This document shows, piece by piece, positions 16,633-25,396 of a stretch of DNA of 64,000 bases. Each line of letters begins with the position of its first letter. Position 1 is the stretch's first letter. The DNA comes from Streptomyces sp. HD (lineage in GTDB: Bacteria; Actinomycetota; Actinomycetes; Streptomycetales; Streptomycetaceae), in assembly GCF_028369295.1 (NCBI RefSeq), contig NZ_JAQMYP010000002.1:62001-126000 (forward strand). The letters run 5' to 3'. The notes under the pieces are model-generated. The model was not told where the DNA came from. It worked only from the letters and a program-made list of their open reading frames with translations, and did no database searches. Position numbers and translations under genes: made by a program.

Positions 16633-18480
16633 ATGTGCGGAATCGTGGGTTACGTGGGGTCGCAGTCGGCGCTTGAGGTCGTGATGGCCGGGCTCAAGCG
16701 GCTGGAGTACCGGGGGTATGACTCGGCGGGGGTCGCCGTGCTGGCGGACGGCGGGCTGGCCGGGGCCAAGAAGGCCGGGAAACTGGGGAATCTGGAGAAG
16801 GAGCTCGCGGATCGGCCGTTGCCGAGCGGGAGCACCGGGATCGGGCACACGCGGTGGGCCACGCACGGAGGCCCCACGGACGGCAACGCCCATCCGCATC
16901 TCGACAACGCCGGGCGCGTCGCCGTCGTGCACAACGGGATCATCGAGAACTTCGCCGGGCTGCGGGCCGAGTTGGAGGAGCGCGGGCATGAGCTGGCCTC
17001 CGAGACCGACACCGAGGTGGTCGCGCATCTGCTGGCCGAGGAGTTCTCCGGCTGTGCCGATCTCGCCGAGGCCATGCGGCTGGTCTGCCGACGGCTGGAG
17101 GGGGCGTTCACGCTCGTCGCCGTACATGCCGATGAGCCCGACGTGGTGGTCGGGGCTCGGCGGAACTCGCCTCTTGTGGTCGGCGTTGGGGAGGGTGAGG
17201 CCTTTCTCGCCTCGGACGTCGCCGCGTTCATCGACCACACGCGGTCGGCGATCGAGCTGGGTCAGGACCAGGTCGTCGAGCTGCGGCGCGACGGGGTGAC
17301 GGTCACCGGGTTCGACGGACGGCCGGCGGATGTGCGGCCGTATCGCATCGACTGGGATGCCGCCGCCGCGGAAAAGGGGGGCTATGACTACTTCATGCTC
17401 AAGGAGATCGCCGAGCAGCCCAAGGCTGTCGCCGACACCCTGCTCGGGCGTATCGACGCCGACGGCTCACTGACGCTGGACGAGGTTCGGATCAGCGCCT
17501 CCGAGCTGCGGGAAGTCGACAAGGTCGTGATCGTCGCGTGCGGTACGGCTTTTCACGCCGGGTTGATCGCCAAGTACGCCATCGAGCACTGGACCCGGAT
17601 TCCGTGCGAGGTGGAACTGGCCAGCGAGTTCCGGTACCGGGATCCGATTCTGGGTCCCCGGTCGCTCGTCATCGCCATTTCCCAGTCCGGGGAGACGATG
17701 GACACCCTCATGGCGCTACGGCACGCCCGTGAGCAGGGCTCCAAGGTGCTGGCCATCTGCAACACGAACGGGTCCACGATTCCGCGTGAGTCGGACGCCG
17801 TGCTCTACACGCATGCCGGGCCCGAGGTCGCGGTCGCCTCGACCAAGGCGTTCCTGACGCAGCTCGTGGCCTGCTATCTCGTCGCCCTGTATCTGGGGCA
17901 GGTTCGGGGCACCAAGTGGGGGGACGAGATCAGGGCCGTGATCCGGGATCTCGCGGAGATCGGTGGTGGGGTCGAGCGCGTGCTGGAGACCATGGAGCCG
18001 GTGCGGGCGCTGGCGCGGTCGCTCGCGCACAAGGGCACGGTGCTCTTTCTCGGGCGGCACGTGGGGTATCCCGTCGCGCTTGAGGGCGCGCTGAAGCTCA
18101 AGGAACTCGCCTACATGCACGCCGAGGGCTTTGCCGCGGGCGAGTTGAAGCATGGGCCCATCGCCCTCATCGAGGACGGTATGCCGGTCGTCGTGGTCGT
18201 TCCCTCGCCTCGGGGACGGTCCGTGCTGCACGACAAGATCGTCTCCAACATCCAGGAGATCAGGGCTCGGGGTGCGCGGACGATCGTGATCGCGGAAGAG
18301 GGGGACGAGGCGGTGGTGCCCTACGCGGATCACCTGATCCGGATTCCTGCCACGCCGACCCTGCTGCAGCCGCTCGTGGCCACGGTGCCGTTGCAGGTGT
18401 TCGCCTGTGAGCTGGCCACCGCCCGGGGGAACGAGGTGGATCAGCCGCGCAACCTCGCCAAGTCGGTCACGGTGGAGTGA
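16633..18480 (+). CDS. glmS: Glutamine--fructose-6-phosphate aminotransferase (isomerizing)
   Basis: This 615-residue enzyme makes glucosamine-6-phosphate from fructose-6-phosphate and glutamine, the first step of UDP-GlcNAc synthesis. ATG 16633 gives MCGIVGYVG with the N-terminal nucleophile cysteine (Cys2 before Met removal). The glutaminase domain (GHTRWATHG, HNGIIEN) is followed by two SIS sugar-isomerase domains (SQSGETMDT, ASTKAFLTQ) and ends LAKSVTVE. I see no glmS ribozyme upstream, as expected in actinobacteria. Its 3' end overlaps a convergent DUF397 gene by 40 bp. Confidence 0.97.
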   Translation: MCGIVGYVGSQSALEVVMAGLKRLEYRGYDSAGVAVLADGGLAGAKKAGKLGNLEKELADRPLPSGSTGIGHTRWATHGGPTDGNAHPHLDNAGRVAVVHNGIIENFAGLRAELEERGHELASETDTEVVAHLLAEEFSGCADLAEAMRLVCRRLEGAFTLVAVHADEPDVVVGARRNSPLVVGVGEGEAFLASDVAAFIDHTRSAIELGQDQVVELRRDGVTVTGFDGRPADVRPYRIDWDAAAAEKGGYDYFMLKEIAEQPKAVADTLLGRIDADGSLTLDEVRISASELREVDKVVIVACGTAFHAGLIAKYAIEHWTRIPCEVELASEFRYRDPILGPRSLVIAISQSGETMDTLMALRHAREQGSKVLAICNTNGSTIPRESDAVLYTHAGPEVAVASTKAFLTQLVACYLVALYLGQVRGTKWGDEIRAVIRDLAEIGGGVERVLETMEPVRALARSLAHKGTVLFLGRHVGYPVALEGALKLKELAYMHAEGFAAGELKHGPIALIEDGMPVVVVVPSPRGRSVLHDKIVSNIQEIRARGARTIVIAEEGDEAVVPYADHLIRIPATPTLLQPLVATVPLQVFACELATARGNEVDQPRNLAKSVTVE

Positions 18481-18665
18481 GCCGGCTTCAGGGCGTCGAT
18501 GAAGGTGGTGAAGGCTCCGGTCGGGAAGGTGAGGGTTGCCCTGGCCGGGGTCTTTGAGTCGCGGACGGCGACGTGGTGGTCCGAGTTCGCGATCTCTACG
18601 CAGGCGTTGCCATCGTCAGGGCCTGAGTAGGACGACTTCCGCCAGTTGTCCATCGGGTGCCTCAC
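18441..18665 (-). CDS. DUF397 domain protein
   Basis: This 74-residue protein has the DUF397 signature: WRKSSYSGPDDGNACVEIA, then VAVRDSKTP and a C-terminal FIDALK. In Streptomyces such proteins are encoded just after an XRE regulator. The BldB/WhiJ-like examples of these pairs act in development, with the small protein thought to modulate the regulator. GTG 18665 overlaps the stop of the XRE gene (GTGA), so translation is coupled; ATG 18653 is an alternative start. It runs 40 bp into the convergent glmS gene. Confidence 0.88.
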   Translation of the reverse strand: MRHPMDNWRKSSYSGPDDGNACVEIANSDHHVAVRDSKTPARATLTFPTGAFTTFIDALKPAHSTVTDLARLRG

Positions 18666-19501
18666 AGCTCTTTCGCCAGCCGGTTGATGAAGTCACGCGA
18701 CGGTTCCGGGTCGAGTGACACAGCTTCCACTTTACGGAAGCGCGTTCGAAAGGCGCTGAGCTGGGCTTCGGAGTCGATGAAGGCTGAGCCGTGGGGTACG
18801 TCGCGCACGACGGTGTCCAGTTTCGGGAGCGGGCCGGCCACGTACGTCATGGTGCTGGCTGCTCTGTTGAAACCGTCCAGGTCGAACGGGATGACCCGCA
18901 CGGTGATGTTGTCGGATTCGGACAGCTCCACGAGTTTGACGAGTTGAGCCCGGGAGGCGGCACGGTCGCTGACTCTGATGCGCAGGGCGCACTCGTGGAT
19001 CACCAGCTCATAAGGCGTGGTGGTCTGTTGGCGCCGCATTCGGTGCTGCAGGCGCAACTCAAGTTCCTCGTGGGTGAGTTCGGGCACCCTGGCGGAGAAG
19101 ACGCTACGGGCGTAGTCCTCCGTCTGCAGCAGGCCCGGAACGTACAGGACCGCTACCTCGCGCATGGATGTGGCGTGGTGTTCCAGTTCCGCGAGGTCCA
19201 GGAACGACGTGGGTAGCAGCCCTCGGTACTTCTCCCACCAGCCGCGCGTGCGGTCGGTGGCCACGGCGACCAGGGCGTCGATGAACTCCTCGTCCGTGCA
19301 GGCGTAATGCGATGCGAGGCGGCGCAGTCGTTCCTCACTCACTCCCGAGAGGCCGGACTCGATGTGGCTGATCTGGACGGCGTTCACACCGAGCAGTGCT
19401 GCCGCTTGGCGGGCGCTGAGGCCTGCCGCATCGCGAAGCCTGCGCAACTCGACCGCCAGGCGCATCTGGCGTGCTGTTGGTTCGCGCCTGGTCGTCATCA
19501 A
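18662..19501 (-). CDS. XRE-family regulator with DUF5753-type C-terminus (WhiJ-like)
   Basis: This 279-residue protein has an N-terminal helix-turn-helix (LRDAAGLSARQAAALLGVNAVQISHIESG, about residues 20-50). The long C-terminal domain typical of Streptomyces WhiJ-like regulators contains VPGLLQTEDYAR and ELVIHECALRIRV. These regulators normally act with the DUF397 protein encoded downstream, which is the arrangement here. The 200-bp divergent gap to the ATPase gene at 19702 probably holds both promoters. Its targets are unknown. Confidence 0.88.
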   Translation of the reverse strand: MMTTRREPTARQMRLAVELRRLRDAAGLSARQAAALLGVNAVQISHIESGLSGVSEERLRRLASHYACTDEEFIDALVAVATDRTRGWWEKYRGLLPTSFLDLAELEHHATSMREVAVLYVPGLLQTEDYARSVFSARVPELTHEELELRLQHRMRRQQTTTPYELVIHECALRIRVSDRAASRAQLVKLVELSESDNITVRVIPFDLDGFNRAASTMTYVAGPLPKLDTVVRDVPHGSAFIDSEAQLSAFRTRFRKVEAVSLDPEPSRDFINRLAKEL

Positions 19502-19701
19502 CTGCTCCTTGGTGCACCGCGGTTGAAAGCGTGACTCGTTCGGGGCCAGATTACGCGACCGGCTTGCCCGACCGAAACATTATCCCCTACCGTCGGTGAT
19601 GTAGCGCACACGCAGCGGAAGTGCACCGCTCCGTCCTGCCACGGCGGCCGCGGCAATGACACCGCAGCCTCAACTCCCCGCCACCCGAACGGAGTTCACC
19701 C

Positions 19702-20112
19702 ATGCCCGAAACCGAATCCTGGGAGTACACGCTCTACATCCCGAACGACGTCCGAGCCGTCACCGTCTCCCGCCGCACCCTCCGGCTGATCCTCACCATG
19801 CACGGCCTCGTCACCCTCGCCGACACCGCCGAACTCCTCGCCACCGAGCTGGTCGCCAACGCCGTACTCCACACCAAGGGGCCCGCTGCCCTGCGCGTGC
19901 GCTGGTCGGCCGGGGTGCTGCGGATCGGGGCGTGGGACGCGAATCCCGAACCGCCGGAGCCGCCACGGGACTTGGCGCAGCTCGGGGAGGCGGAGGAGGG
20001 GCGGGGGCTGGCGATGGTGCGGGCGTGTGCCGATCTGTGGGGGTGGCAGCCGCTGACCAGGGACGGGAACCGGGGCAAGTACGTGTGGTGCGAGCTGACC
20101 TCGGCAGCCTGA
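19702..20112 (+). CDS. RsbW-like ATP-binding protein (HATPase_c)
   Basis: This 136-residue protein belongs to the single-domain histidine-kinase-like ATPases abundant in Streptomyces, related to anti-sigma factors SpoIIAB/RsbW. The N-box is ELLATELVANAVLHT, the G1 box RIGAWDANPEPP and the G2 region EEGRGLAMVRACADLWG. It may be an anti-sigma or switch kinase. No partner sigma or STAS gene is adjacent; it stands divergent from an XRE/DUF397 pair, an association often seen in Streptomyces. Confidence 0.85.
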   Translation: MPETESWEYTLYIPNDVRAVTVSRRTLRLILTMHGLVTLADTAELLATELVANAVLHTKGPAALRVRWSAGVLRIGAWDANPEPPEPPRDLAQLGEAEEGRGLAMVRACADLWGWQPLTRDGNRGKYVWCELTSAA

Positions 20113-20192
20113 ACGTTTGCTCGCTGCTCGAAAGAGTGAACGTATCCCGATCGTTCGGATCTTCCGTCCATCACGCCATCAAGGTTGCACAC

Positions 20193-21113
20193 ATGGTCAC
20201 GTCTGCTCACGAGGGCATGCACCGCATCTTTCAGGAGCGGCCAGAGATCCTGGCGCCCGTCTTCGGCGTGCTGGGTGTCCCGTTATCCGCGAAGGCGACC
20301 GTGGACGCCGTCACCGCGGACGTGACGGAGACCCGGCCGCTGGAACGTCGCGTGGACACAGTGCTGCGTGTCGGGCCGTCCGATGGCGAGGACTTCCTGC
20401 TCGCCGTTGAGGCGCAGTCGGGCAAGGCCCCGGGCAAGGAGGTGAGTTGGGCGTACTACTTCGCCTACCTCCAGGCGAAGTTCGGGCTGCCCGTTTTGCT
20501 GCTCGTGGTCTGTCAGGACAGGGCCACGGCCAAATGGGCCGCAGGCCCCTTCGACTGCGGCACGCGCGGCTGGACGGCCCTGCGGACACACCCGCTGGTC
20601 GCCAGTCCGGAGAACTTGCCGGTGATCACCGATGCGCGGACCGCGGCCAAGAACCTCGTCATGGCCGCGTTCTCCGCCCTGGCGCACGCCCGCAGCCGCG
20701 AGTGCGGCGCCATACCGGAAGCAATCAGCGGCGCCCTTCACGAAGTCCAGGAGACCGATCCTGGTACGGCCGAGTACGTCTTCGACTTCCTGGAAGTCAC
20801 CCTGGGTAAGACTCCAGCCGGAGAGAAGTGGATGGAAATCATGTCGACGTTCGTCAGCTACTTCCCCGGTCGGGGGACGGTCCGTGAGACGGCCTACCTA
20901 GAGGGCAAGGTCGAAGACCGCGCCTTGATGGTCCTGCGTGCGCTGGAGAAGCGCGGCATCGCCATCCCGGAGGACACACGGGAGCGCGTCACCTCGTGTA
21001 CGGATCTCGACACCCTCACGGCCTGGTTCGACCGTTCTCTGACGGCCGCGACGGCCGAGGACCTCTTCGCCGAGGACCCGGCGCTTCCGGGCGTCGAATC
21101 CGGAGAGGCCTGA
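20193..21113 (+). CDS. PD-(D/E)XK nuclease-like protein of unknown role (Rpn/YhgA-like)
   Basis: This 306-residue protein resembles the Streptomyces family of Rpn-like proteins. RRVDTVLRV, then DFLLAVEAQSGKAPGKEVSWAYY gives the D-x(n)-E-x-Q/K core of a PD-(D/E)XK nuclease, with a helical C-terminal half. Activity is not proven for the family. Codon 31 (20283-20285) is TTA, so expression may depend on bldA. ATG 20193 is used; a GTG near 20135 in the same frame would add about 19 residues. The next gene begins three bases after the stop, so the two form a unit. Confidence 0.7.
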   Translation: MVTSAHEGMHRIFQERPEILAPVFGVLGVPLSAKATVDAVTADVTETRPLERRVDTVLRVGPSDGEDFLLAVEAQSGKAPGKEVSWAYYFAYLQAKFGLPVLLLVVCQDRATAKWAAGPFDCGTRGWTALRTHPLVASPENLPVITDARTAAKNLVMAAFSALAHARSRECGAIPEAISGALHEVQETDPGTAEYVFDFLEVTLGKTPAGEKWMEIMSTFVSYFPGRGTVRETAYLEGKVEDRALMVLRALEKRGIAIPEDTRERVTSCTDLDTLTAWFDRSLTAATAEDLFAEDPALPGVESGEA

Positions 21114-21116
21114 GCG

Positions 21117-21557
21117 TTGGCCGACCAGCAAGACAGCCAACAGGATGAGCCGCCGGAGCTGGTCGACCTGCTCCGATTCACGACGACGTGCCTCGGGCTG
21201 GGCATTCCCGCGCCCAAGGTGGCGGGCGATTTCCGGTTCGGGCTGGAGGGTCTCAGGCCGCGCGGCATCCTTCCCCTTGAGGACGTGGCCCGGATTCGTG
21301 CCGTCACGGCGAGGGAGGCCAGAGCTCATCCTGAGGGGTGGGCGGCAGGCTTCGCCGAGGGGTACCGCTCGGCTTGGGGGGGGGCGGCCATCCTGCGCGT
21401 CCTGAACGAGCGCGGGGTCGCGTTCGACAAACATCTCCATCGGGGCCTCAACCTGTGCCTCGACACGGACAAGCTGACACGCTTCCTCGGTCGCGCGGTC
21501 ACGGCGACACACGAGGCCGATCTGATCGCCGGACGCCCGACATCGCGCCGCTCATAG
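21117..21557 (+). CDS. Hypothetical protein coupled to the PD-(D/E)XK-like gene
   Basis: I do not recognise this 146-residue protein. It starts at TTG 21117, three bases after the preceding stop, with a Gln/Asp-rich N-terminus (ADQQDSQQDEPPE), and looks soluble and mostly helical. EDVARIRAVTAREARAHPEGWAAGFAEG suggests a compact helical domain. Tight coupling implies it works with the upstream protein. Its 3' end overlaps the convergent monooxygenase gene by six bases. Confidence 0.65.
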   Translation: MADQQDSQQDEPPELVDLLRFTTTCLGLGIPAPKVAGDFRFGLEGLRPRGILPLEDVARIRAVTAREARAHPEGWAAGFAEGYRSAWGGAAILRVLNERGVAFDKHLHRGLNLCLDTDKLTRFLGRAVTATHEADLIAGRPTSRRS

Positions 21558-22733
21558 CTCCGGCTTCTTCTCCACTACGTCCGCCCTCCACGCCGTCGCC
21601 TGAGGCATGAACCTGTGCTCCGCCGCGTACGCCGCCATCCGGGCGTTCCGGGCCTCGGCCTCCGGGCCGTCCGGGAGGTGGAACTCGCTGCCTGCCTGAG
21701 CCGAGCGGGCCTGCATGCCCGTAGCGTCCGCAAGGCGGTGGCGGACGTATCGGTCGAGCGCGTCCGGTACTTCGACCGGTGTCGCTCCCGTCAGGGCGTC
21801 GCCGAGTACTGCCGCGTCCACGATCGCCTGGGTCGCGCCCTGGGCCTGGAACGGGACCATCGCGTGGGCGCTGTCGCCGAGGAGGGTCACCCGGTCGACG
21901 TTCCAGCGGGTGAGCGGGGTGCGGGTGTAGATGCCGTAGCGGTGGACCTGGCCCGCCCGTTCGAGGACGCTCAACACCCGCGGGTCCCAGTCGGTGAACT
22001 CCCGCAGTGGCTCGCCGGGTTCCGCCCTGGCCGTCCATGACTCCTGAGCCGGTGCATTCGTGCTGAACACCGCTACGACGTTGAGGAGTTCGCCGCGGCG
22101 GACCCAGTAGTGGACGAAGTGGCGGTCCGGGCCGAGCCAGGCGGCCAGTGGTGGGAGGCCGAGGTCGGCCACCTCGCCGGCGGGGAGCAGCGCCCGGTAC
22201 GCGGCCGTGCCCGAGAACACCGCCTCGTCCCCGCCGAACAGCCACCGGCGGGCCGCCGAGCGGATCCCGTCCGCGGCCACCACCAGGTCTGCCGTCAGGC
22301 GCTCGCCGGTCGCCGTCATCACGTGGGCGCGGTCGTCGTCCTGGTCGATTCCGGTGACCGTGGTGTTCAGACGTACCGACTCGGGCGGTACCGCCGCGGC
22401 CAGCGCCTGGTGCAGATCAGCTCGGTGGACGACCAGATACGGCGCCCCGAACTCGTCCTCGGCCTCGCGGCCCAGCGCGTAGCGGCAGATCTCCGACCCG
22501 TCCGACCAGGTGCGGAAGGTGACGTGGGCGGGGTGGGCGGCCTGGGCGGCGACCGCGTCCAGGACGTCCAGCCGGCGCAGCGCCCGGGTCGCGTTGGGCG
22601 CGAGCTGGATTCCGGCGCCGACTTCCGTGAAGTGGGGCGTCTGCTCGACCAGGGTCACGTCGACACCGGCGCGGCGCAGGCTGAGCGTCGCGGCCAGCCC
22701 GCCTATGCCCGCTCCCACGACGATCGCCTTCAT
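21552..22733 (-). CDS. FAD-dependent monooxygenase (salicylate hydroxylase-like)
   Basis: This 393-residue enzyme is a group A flavoprotein monooxygenase that would hydroxylate an aromatic ring with NAD(P)H and O2. It shows the FAD fingerprint VVGAGIGGLAATLSLRRAG, the second motif LTADLVVAADGIRSAAR (DG) and the FAD ribityl motif TLLGDSAHAMVPFQAQGA. Length and motifs match salicylate or 6-hydroxynicotinate hydroxylase-like enzymes. There is no pathway neighbour, so the substrate is open. The 5' flank contains a 9-bp repeat array. Confidence 0.88.
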   Translation of the reverse strand: MKAIVVGAGIGGLAATLSLRRAGVDVTLVEQTPHFTEVGAGIQLAPNATRALRRLDVLDAVAAQAAHPAHVTFRTWSDGSEICRYALGREAEDEFGAPYLVVHRADLHQALAAAVPPESVRLNTTVTGIDQDDDRAHVMTATGERLTADLVVAADGIRSAARRWLFGGDEAVFSGTAAYRALLPAGEVADLGLPPLAAWLGPDRHFVHYWVRRGELLNVVAVFSTNAPAQESWTARAEPGEPLREFTDWDPRVLSVLERAGQVHRYGIYTRTPLTRWNVDRVTLLGDSAHAMVPFQAQGATQAIVDAAVLGDALTGATPVEVPDALDRYVRHRLADATGMQARSAQAGSEFHLPDGPEAEARNARMAAYAAEHRFMPQATAWRADVVEKKPEL

Positions 22734-22763
22734 GTCGCCTTCATGCCCCTACCTCGTCGGGTG

Positions 22764-22873
22764 CGCCGGTACGCCGGATACGCCGGTACATCGGATACGC
22801 CGGTACGCCGGATACGCCGGATACGCCGCTACATCGGATACGCCGGATACGCCGGATACGCCGGTACATCGGC
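22764..22873. repeat. 9-bp GCCGGATAC tandem repeat array
   Basis: About a dozen units of GCCGGATAC and variants (GCCGGTAC, GCCGGTACATCGGATAC) lie end to end in the 203-bp gap upstream of the monooxygenase start. A higher-order unit ending in TACATCGG recurs three times. It contains no sensible gene. Confidence 0.85.
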
Positions 22874-22907
22874 ACGCTCAAGCGGATCGCCGCCGTGGCC
22901 CGCGCTC

Positions 22908-22945
22908 TCCTCAGCCCCGTCCATCAGCCCCCTCCATCAGCCCCG
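22908..22945 (-). repeat. 12-13 bp repeat at the nnr stop codon
   Basis: Three units of the type TCCATCAGCCCC (+ strand) lie end to end. The unit at 22933-22945 contains the nnr stop (TCA at 22937-22939) and the other two lie in its 3' flank. It is short and therefore the weakest of the stop-anchored arrays. Confidence 0.5.
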
Positions 22946-24373
22946 CACATCCCGCCAGGCCCCCGGAATCCCCTCGGCCACGTCATGCGCCCCGACCGGC
23001 GCCCCGTCCGCCGCGAATCTCGCCGAGAGGCCGTGGAGATACGCCGCCACGCTCGCGGCGTCCACCGCCCGCAGCCCCGCCGCCAGCAGCGATCCCGCCA
23101 ACCCCGACAGCACGTCCCCGCTGCCTGCCGTGGCCAGCCATGACGTGCCCGTCGGGTTCACCCGGACCGGGCCCGCGCCCCCGGCGTCGGCCACCAGCGT
23201 CGTCGACCCCTTCAACAGCACGGTCGCCGCATAGCGCGCCGCCAGCTCCCGTACCGAAGCCAGCCTCGCCCCCTCGACCTCCTCGCGGGAGACCCCGAGC
23301 AGCGCCGCCGCCTCCCCGGCATGAGGGGTCATCAGGGTCGGTGCCGTACGGCCCCTCACCGCCTCCGCGTCCGCCAGTCGCAGCCCGTCCGCGTCGATCA
23401 GCACCGGTACGTCCGTCGCCAGCACCTCCGCCACCGTCGCCGCGTCGTCCCCGGCGCCCGGGCCGACGACCCACGCCTGAACCCGGCCCGCCTTCTTCGG
23501 TCCCCGGTCCGACACCAGCGTCTCGGGGAACCGGGCGATCACCGCGTCCGCGGCCGGACCGACGTACCGCACGGCCCCCGCGCCGCCCCGCAACGCCCCC
23601 GCCACGGCCAGCACGGCCGCGCCCGGGTACCTCGCCGAGCCCGCCGCGATGCCCACCACCCCGCGCCGGTACTTGTCCGTCTCCGCCGCCGGCAAGGGCA
23701 ACAGCCTTGCCACGTCCGCGTGTTGGAGCGCCTCCAGTTCCGTCGCGTCGGACGGCGGCTCCAGTCCGATGTCCACCAGCCGCACCACACCGGCGTACTC
23801 CCGCGCCGGATCGATCAGGAGCCCCGGCTTGTGTGTGCCGAAGGTGACCGTGAGGTCGGCCCGCACCGCCGTGCCGCGCACCTCGCCCGTGTCCGCGTCC
23901 ACGCCGCTCGGCAGGTCCACGGCGACCACCGCCGCCCCTGCCCGGTCGGCCGCCGCGGCCAACGGTGCCGCCTCCGGCCGTAGCCCACCCTTGCCGCCGA
24001 TGCCGACGATGCCGTCCACCACCAGGTCCGCGCGCTCGATCAGGTCCTCGGCCGCTTCGACGCCGACCGACCGGCCGGCCGCCCGGTGCAGCGCCGCGAG
24101 GCCGCCGGGGTGCGCCCGCTCCGGCGTCAGCAGCACCGCCGTGACTCCCGCTCCGCGCCTGGCCAGTCGGGCCCCGGCGTACAGGGCGTCGCCGCCGTTG
24201 TCGCCGCTGCCGATCAGCAGGACGACCCGGCTGCCGTACACCCGGCCCAGCAGATCCGCGCAGGCGGCGGCGAGTCCGGCCGCCGCCCGCTGCATCAGTG
24301 CGCCGTCGGGGAGCCGTGCCATCAGCTCCCGTTCGGCCGCCCTTACCGTCTCCACGCCGTACGCAGTCCGCAT
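22937..24373 (-). CDS. nnr: Bifunctional NAD(P)H-hydrate epimerase/dehydratase
   Basis: This 478-residue protein repairs hydrated NADH and NADPH. The N-terminal YjeF domain (about residues 1-215; VLLIGSGDNGGDALYAGARL) epimerises R and S hydrates. The C-terminal ribokinase-like domain dehydrates the S form with ADP (TLMTPHAGEAAALLG, then the catalytic GSGDVLSGLAGSLLAAGL). ATG 24373 (MRTAYGVETVRAAE) matches the family start; the open frame extends 25 codons upstream. Linkage to acpS and alr is the usual actinobacterial order. Confidence 0.93.
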   Translation of the reverse strand: MRTAYGVETVRAAERELMARLPDGALMQRAAAGLAAACADLLGRVYGSRVVLLIGSGDNGGDALYAGARLARRGAGVTAVLLTPERAHPGGLAALHRAAGRSVGVEAAEDLIERADLVVDGIVGIGGKGGLRPEAAPLAAAADRAGAAVVAVDLPSGVDADTGEVRGTAVRADLTVTFGTHKPGLLIDPAREYAGVVRLVDIGLEPPSDATELEALQHADVARLLPLPAAETDKYRRGVVGIAAGSARYPGAAVLAVAGALRGGAGAVRYVGPAADAVIARFPETLVSDRGPKKAGRVQAWVVGPGAGDDAATVAEVLATDVPVLIDADGLRLADAEAVRGRTAPTLMTPHAGEAAALLGVSREEVEGARLASVRELAARYAATVLLKGSTTLVADAGGAGPVRVNPTGTSWLATAGSGDVLSGLAGSLLAAGLRAVDAASVAAYLHGLSARFAADGAPVGAHDVAEGIPGAWRDVRG

Positions 24374-24464
24374 GCGTTCGAGTCTTCCGTACGGGGCGAG
24401 GCGCGTCGCCTCCATTGACGCTTTGCCGTGCCTTTGCCAAACCCTCACCGCCCCGACCCCCGCC

Positions 24465-24876
24465 GTGGCCGCCGCCTGCGGTGACGGGTCCTACCAGGCC
24501 GAGGTCGTGTTCAGCGGCAGCACCTGGACCGCCCGGCGCGGCAGCAGCACCGTGTACACCGGCGGCGACATGCGGGGCGTGTTCTGCGTGTCGGAGAGCG
24601 GCGGGGCCGTCATCGACCGGGTGACCCTCAACAACACCGGCAACAAACTCGGTCCTGATCGAGAACTGCTACAACGTCAGCCTCGCCGCGCAGAGCGGCA
24701 GCATCACCGGCGGTGGCGAGCTGCGGCTGGCGGCGCGGCCGGAGTTCCCGAACAACCGGGACATCACGGTGCAGAACCTGACCGTGACCAACTCGGCCAT
24801 CAGGGAGAGTCCCTGCGGGGAGAACACGACCTTCCGGAACATCGCGCGGGTGAACACCGGTCAGTCCATCTGCTGA
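24465..24876 (+). pseudogene. Remnant of a secreted beta-helix protein gene
   Basis: Two fragments of one former protein can be read. The first (about 24465-24648) gives ACGDGSYQAEVVFSGSTWTA, then TVYTGGDMRGVFCVSESGG. The second, in another frame from about 24650, gives VLIENCYNVSLAAQSGSITG and ends in SIC at a TGA (24874-24876). Family members I recall are secreted right-handed beta-helix proteins, sometimes misnamed Sir2, with a long stretch between GGDMR and GVFCVSESGG. Here that stretch is missing, which points to an internal deletion near 24573. There is also a frameshift near 24650, and the signal peptide is gone. Confidence 0.7.
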
Positions 24877-24925
24877 CGGCCGGACCGCTGCAGGTGGCGG
24901 AGGCCCGGCCTCCGGCCCTCGCGGC

Positions 24926-25297
24926 TCAGCCCTCCGCCACCACCACCGCCGACGCCACCCCGGCGTCGTGGCTCAGCGACACGTGCCAGGACTGTACGCC
25001 CAGTTCGGCCGCCCGCGCCGCCACCGTCCCGGTCACCCGCAGACGCGGCCGGCCACTGTCCTCGACGTAGACCTCGGCGTCCGTCCAGAGCAGGCCCGCC
25101 GGTGCGCCCAGCGCCTTGGCGAGGGCCTCCTTCGCCGCGAAACGGGCCGCAAGTGAGGCGACGCCCCGGCGTTCGCCGCTGGGCAGCGTCAACTCGTTCT
25201 CCAGGAACAGCCGGTCCGCCAGACCGGGTGTGCGCTCCAGTGCCGCCCCGAACCTGTCGATCTCGGCCACGTCGATACCGACCCCGATGATGCTCAT
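24926..25297 (-). CDS. acpS: Holo-[acyl-carrier-protein] synthase
   Basis: This 123-residue enzyme attaches 4'-phosphopantetheine from CoA to the serine of apo-ACP, needed for fatty acid and polyketide synthesis. [16 protein letters not shown] carries the metal-binding aspartate, [11 protein letters not shown] the conserved FxxKEAxxKA motif, and [14 protein letters not shown] the C-terminal strand. ATG 25297 gives the normal family length. Confidence 0.95.
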   Translation of the reverse strand: MSIIGVGIDVAEIDRFGAALERTPGLADRLFLENELTLPSGERRGVASLAARFAAKEALAKALGAPAGLLWTDAEVYVEDSGRPRLRVTGTVAARAAELGVQSWHVSLSHDAGVASAVVVAEG

Positions 25298-25396
25298 GCC
25301 GAGCACCCTATGGGTCCTCCAAAGATGGGTGCTCAAAAGAGTGACCCCGCCGCGCGGCACCTCCCGCGCGGCAGGCCCTCACGTTTCCCTGTGCCC

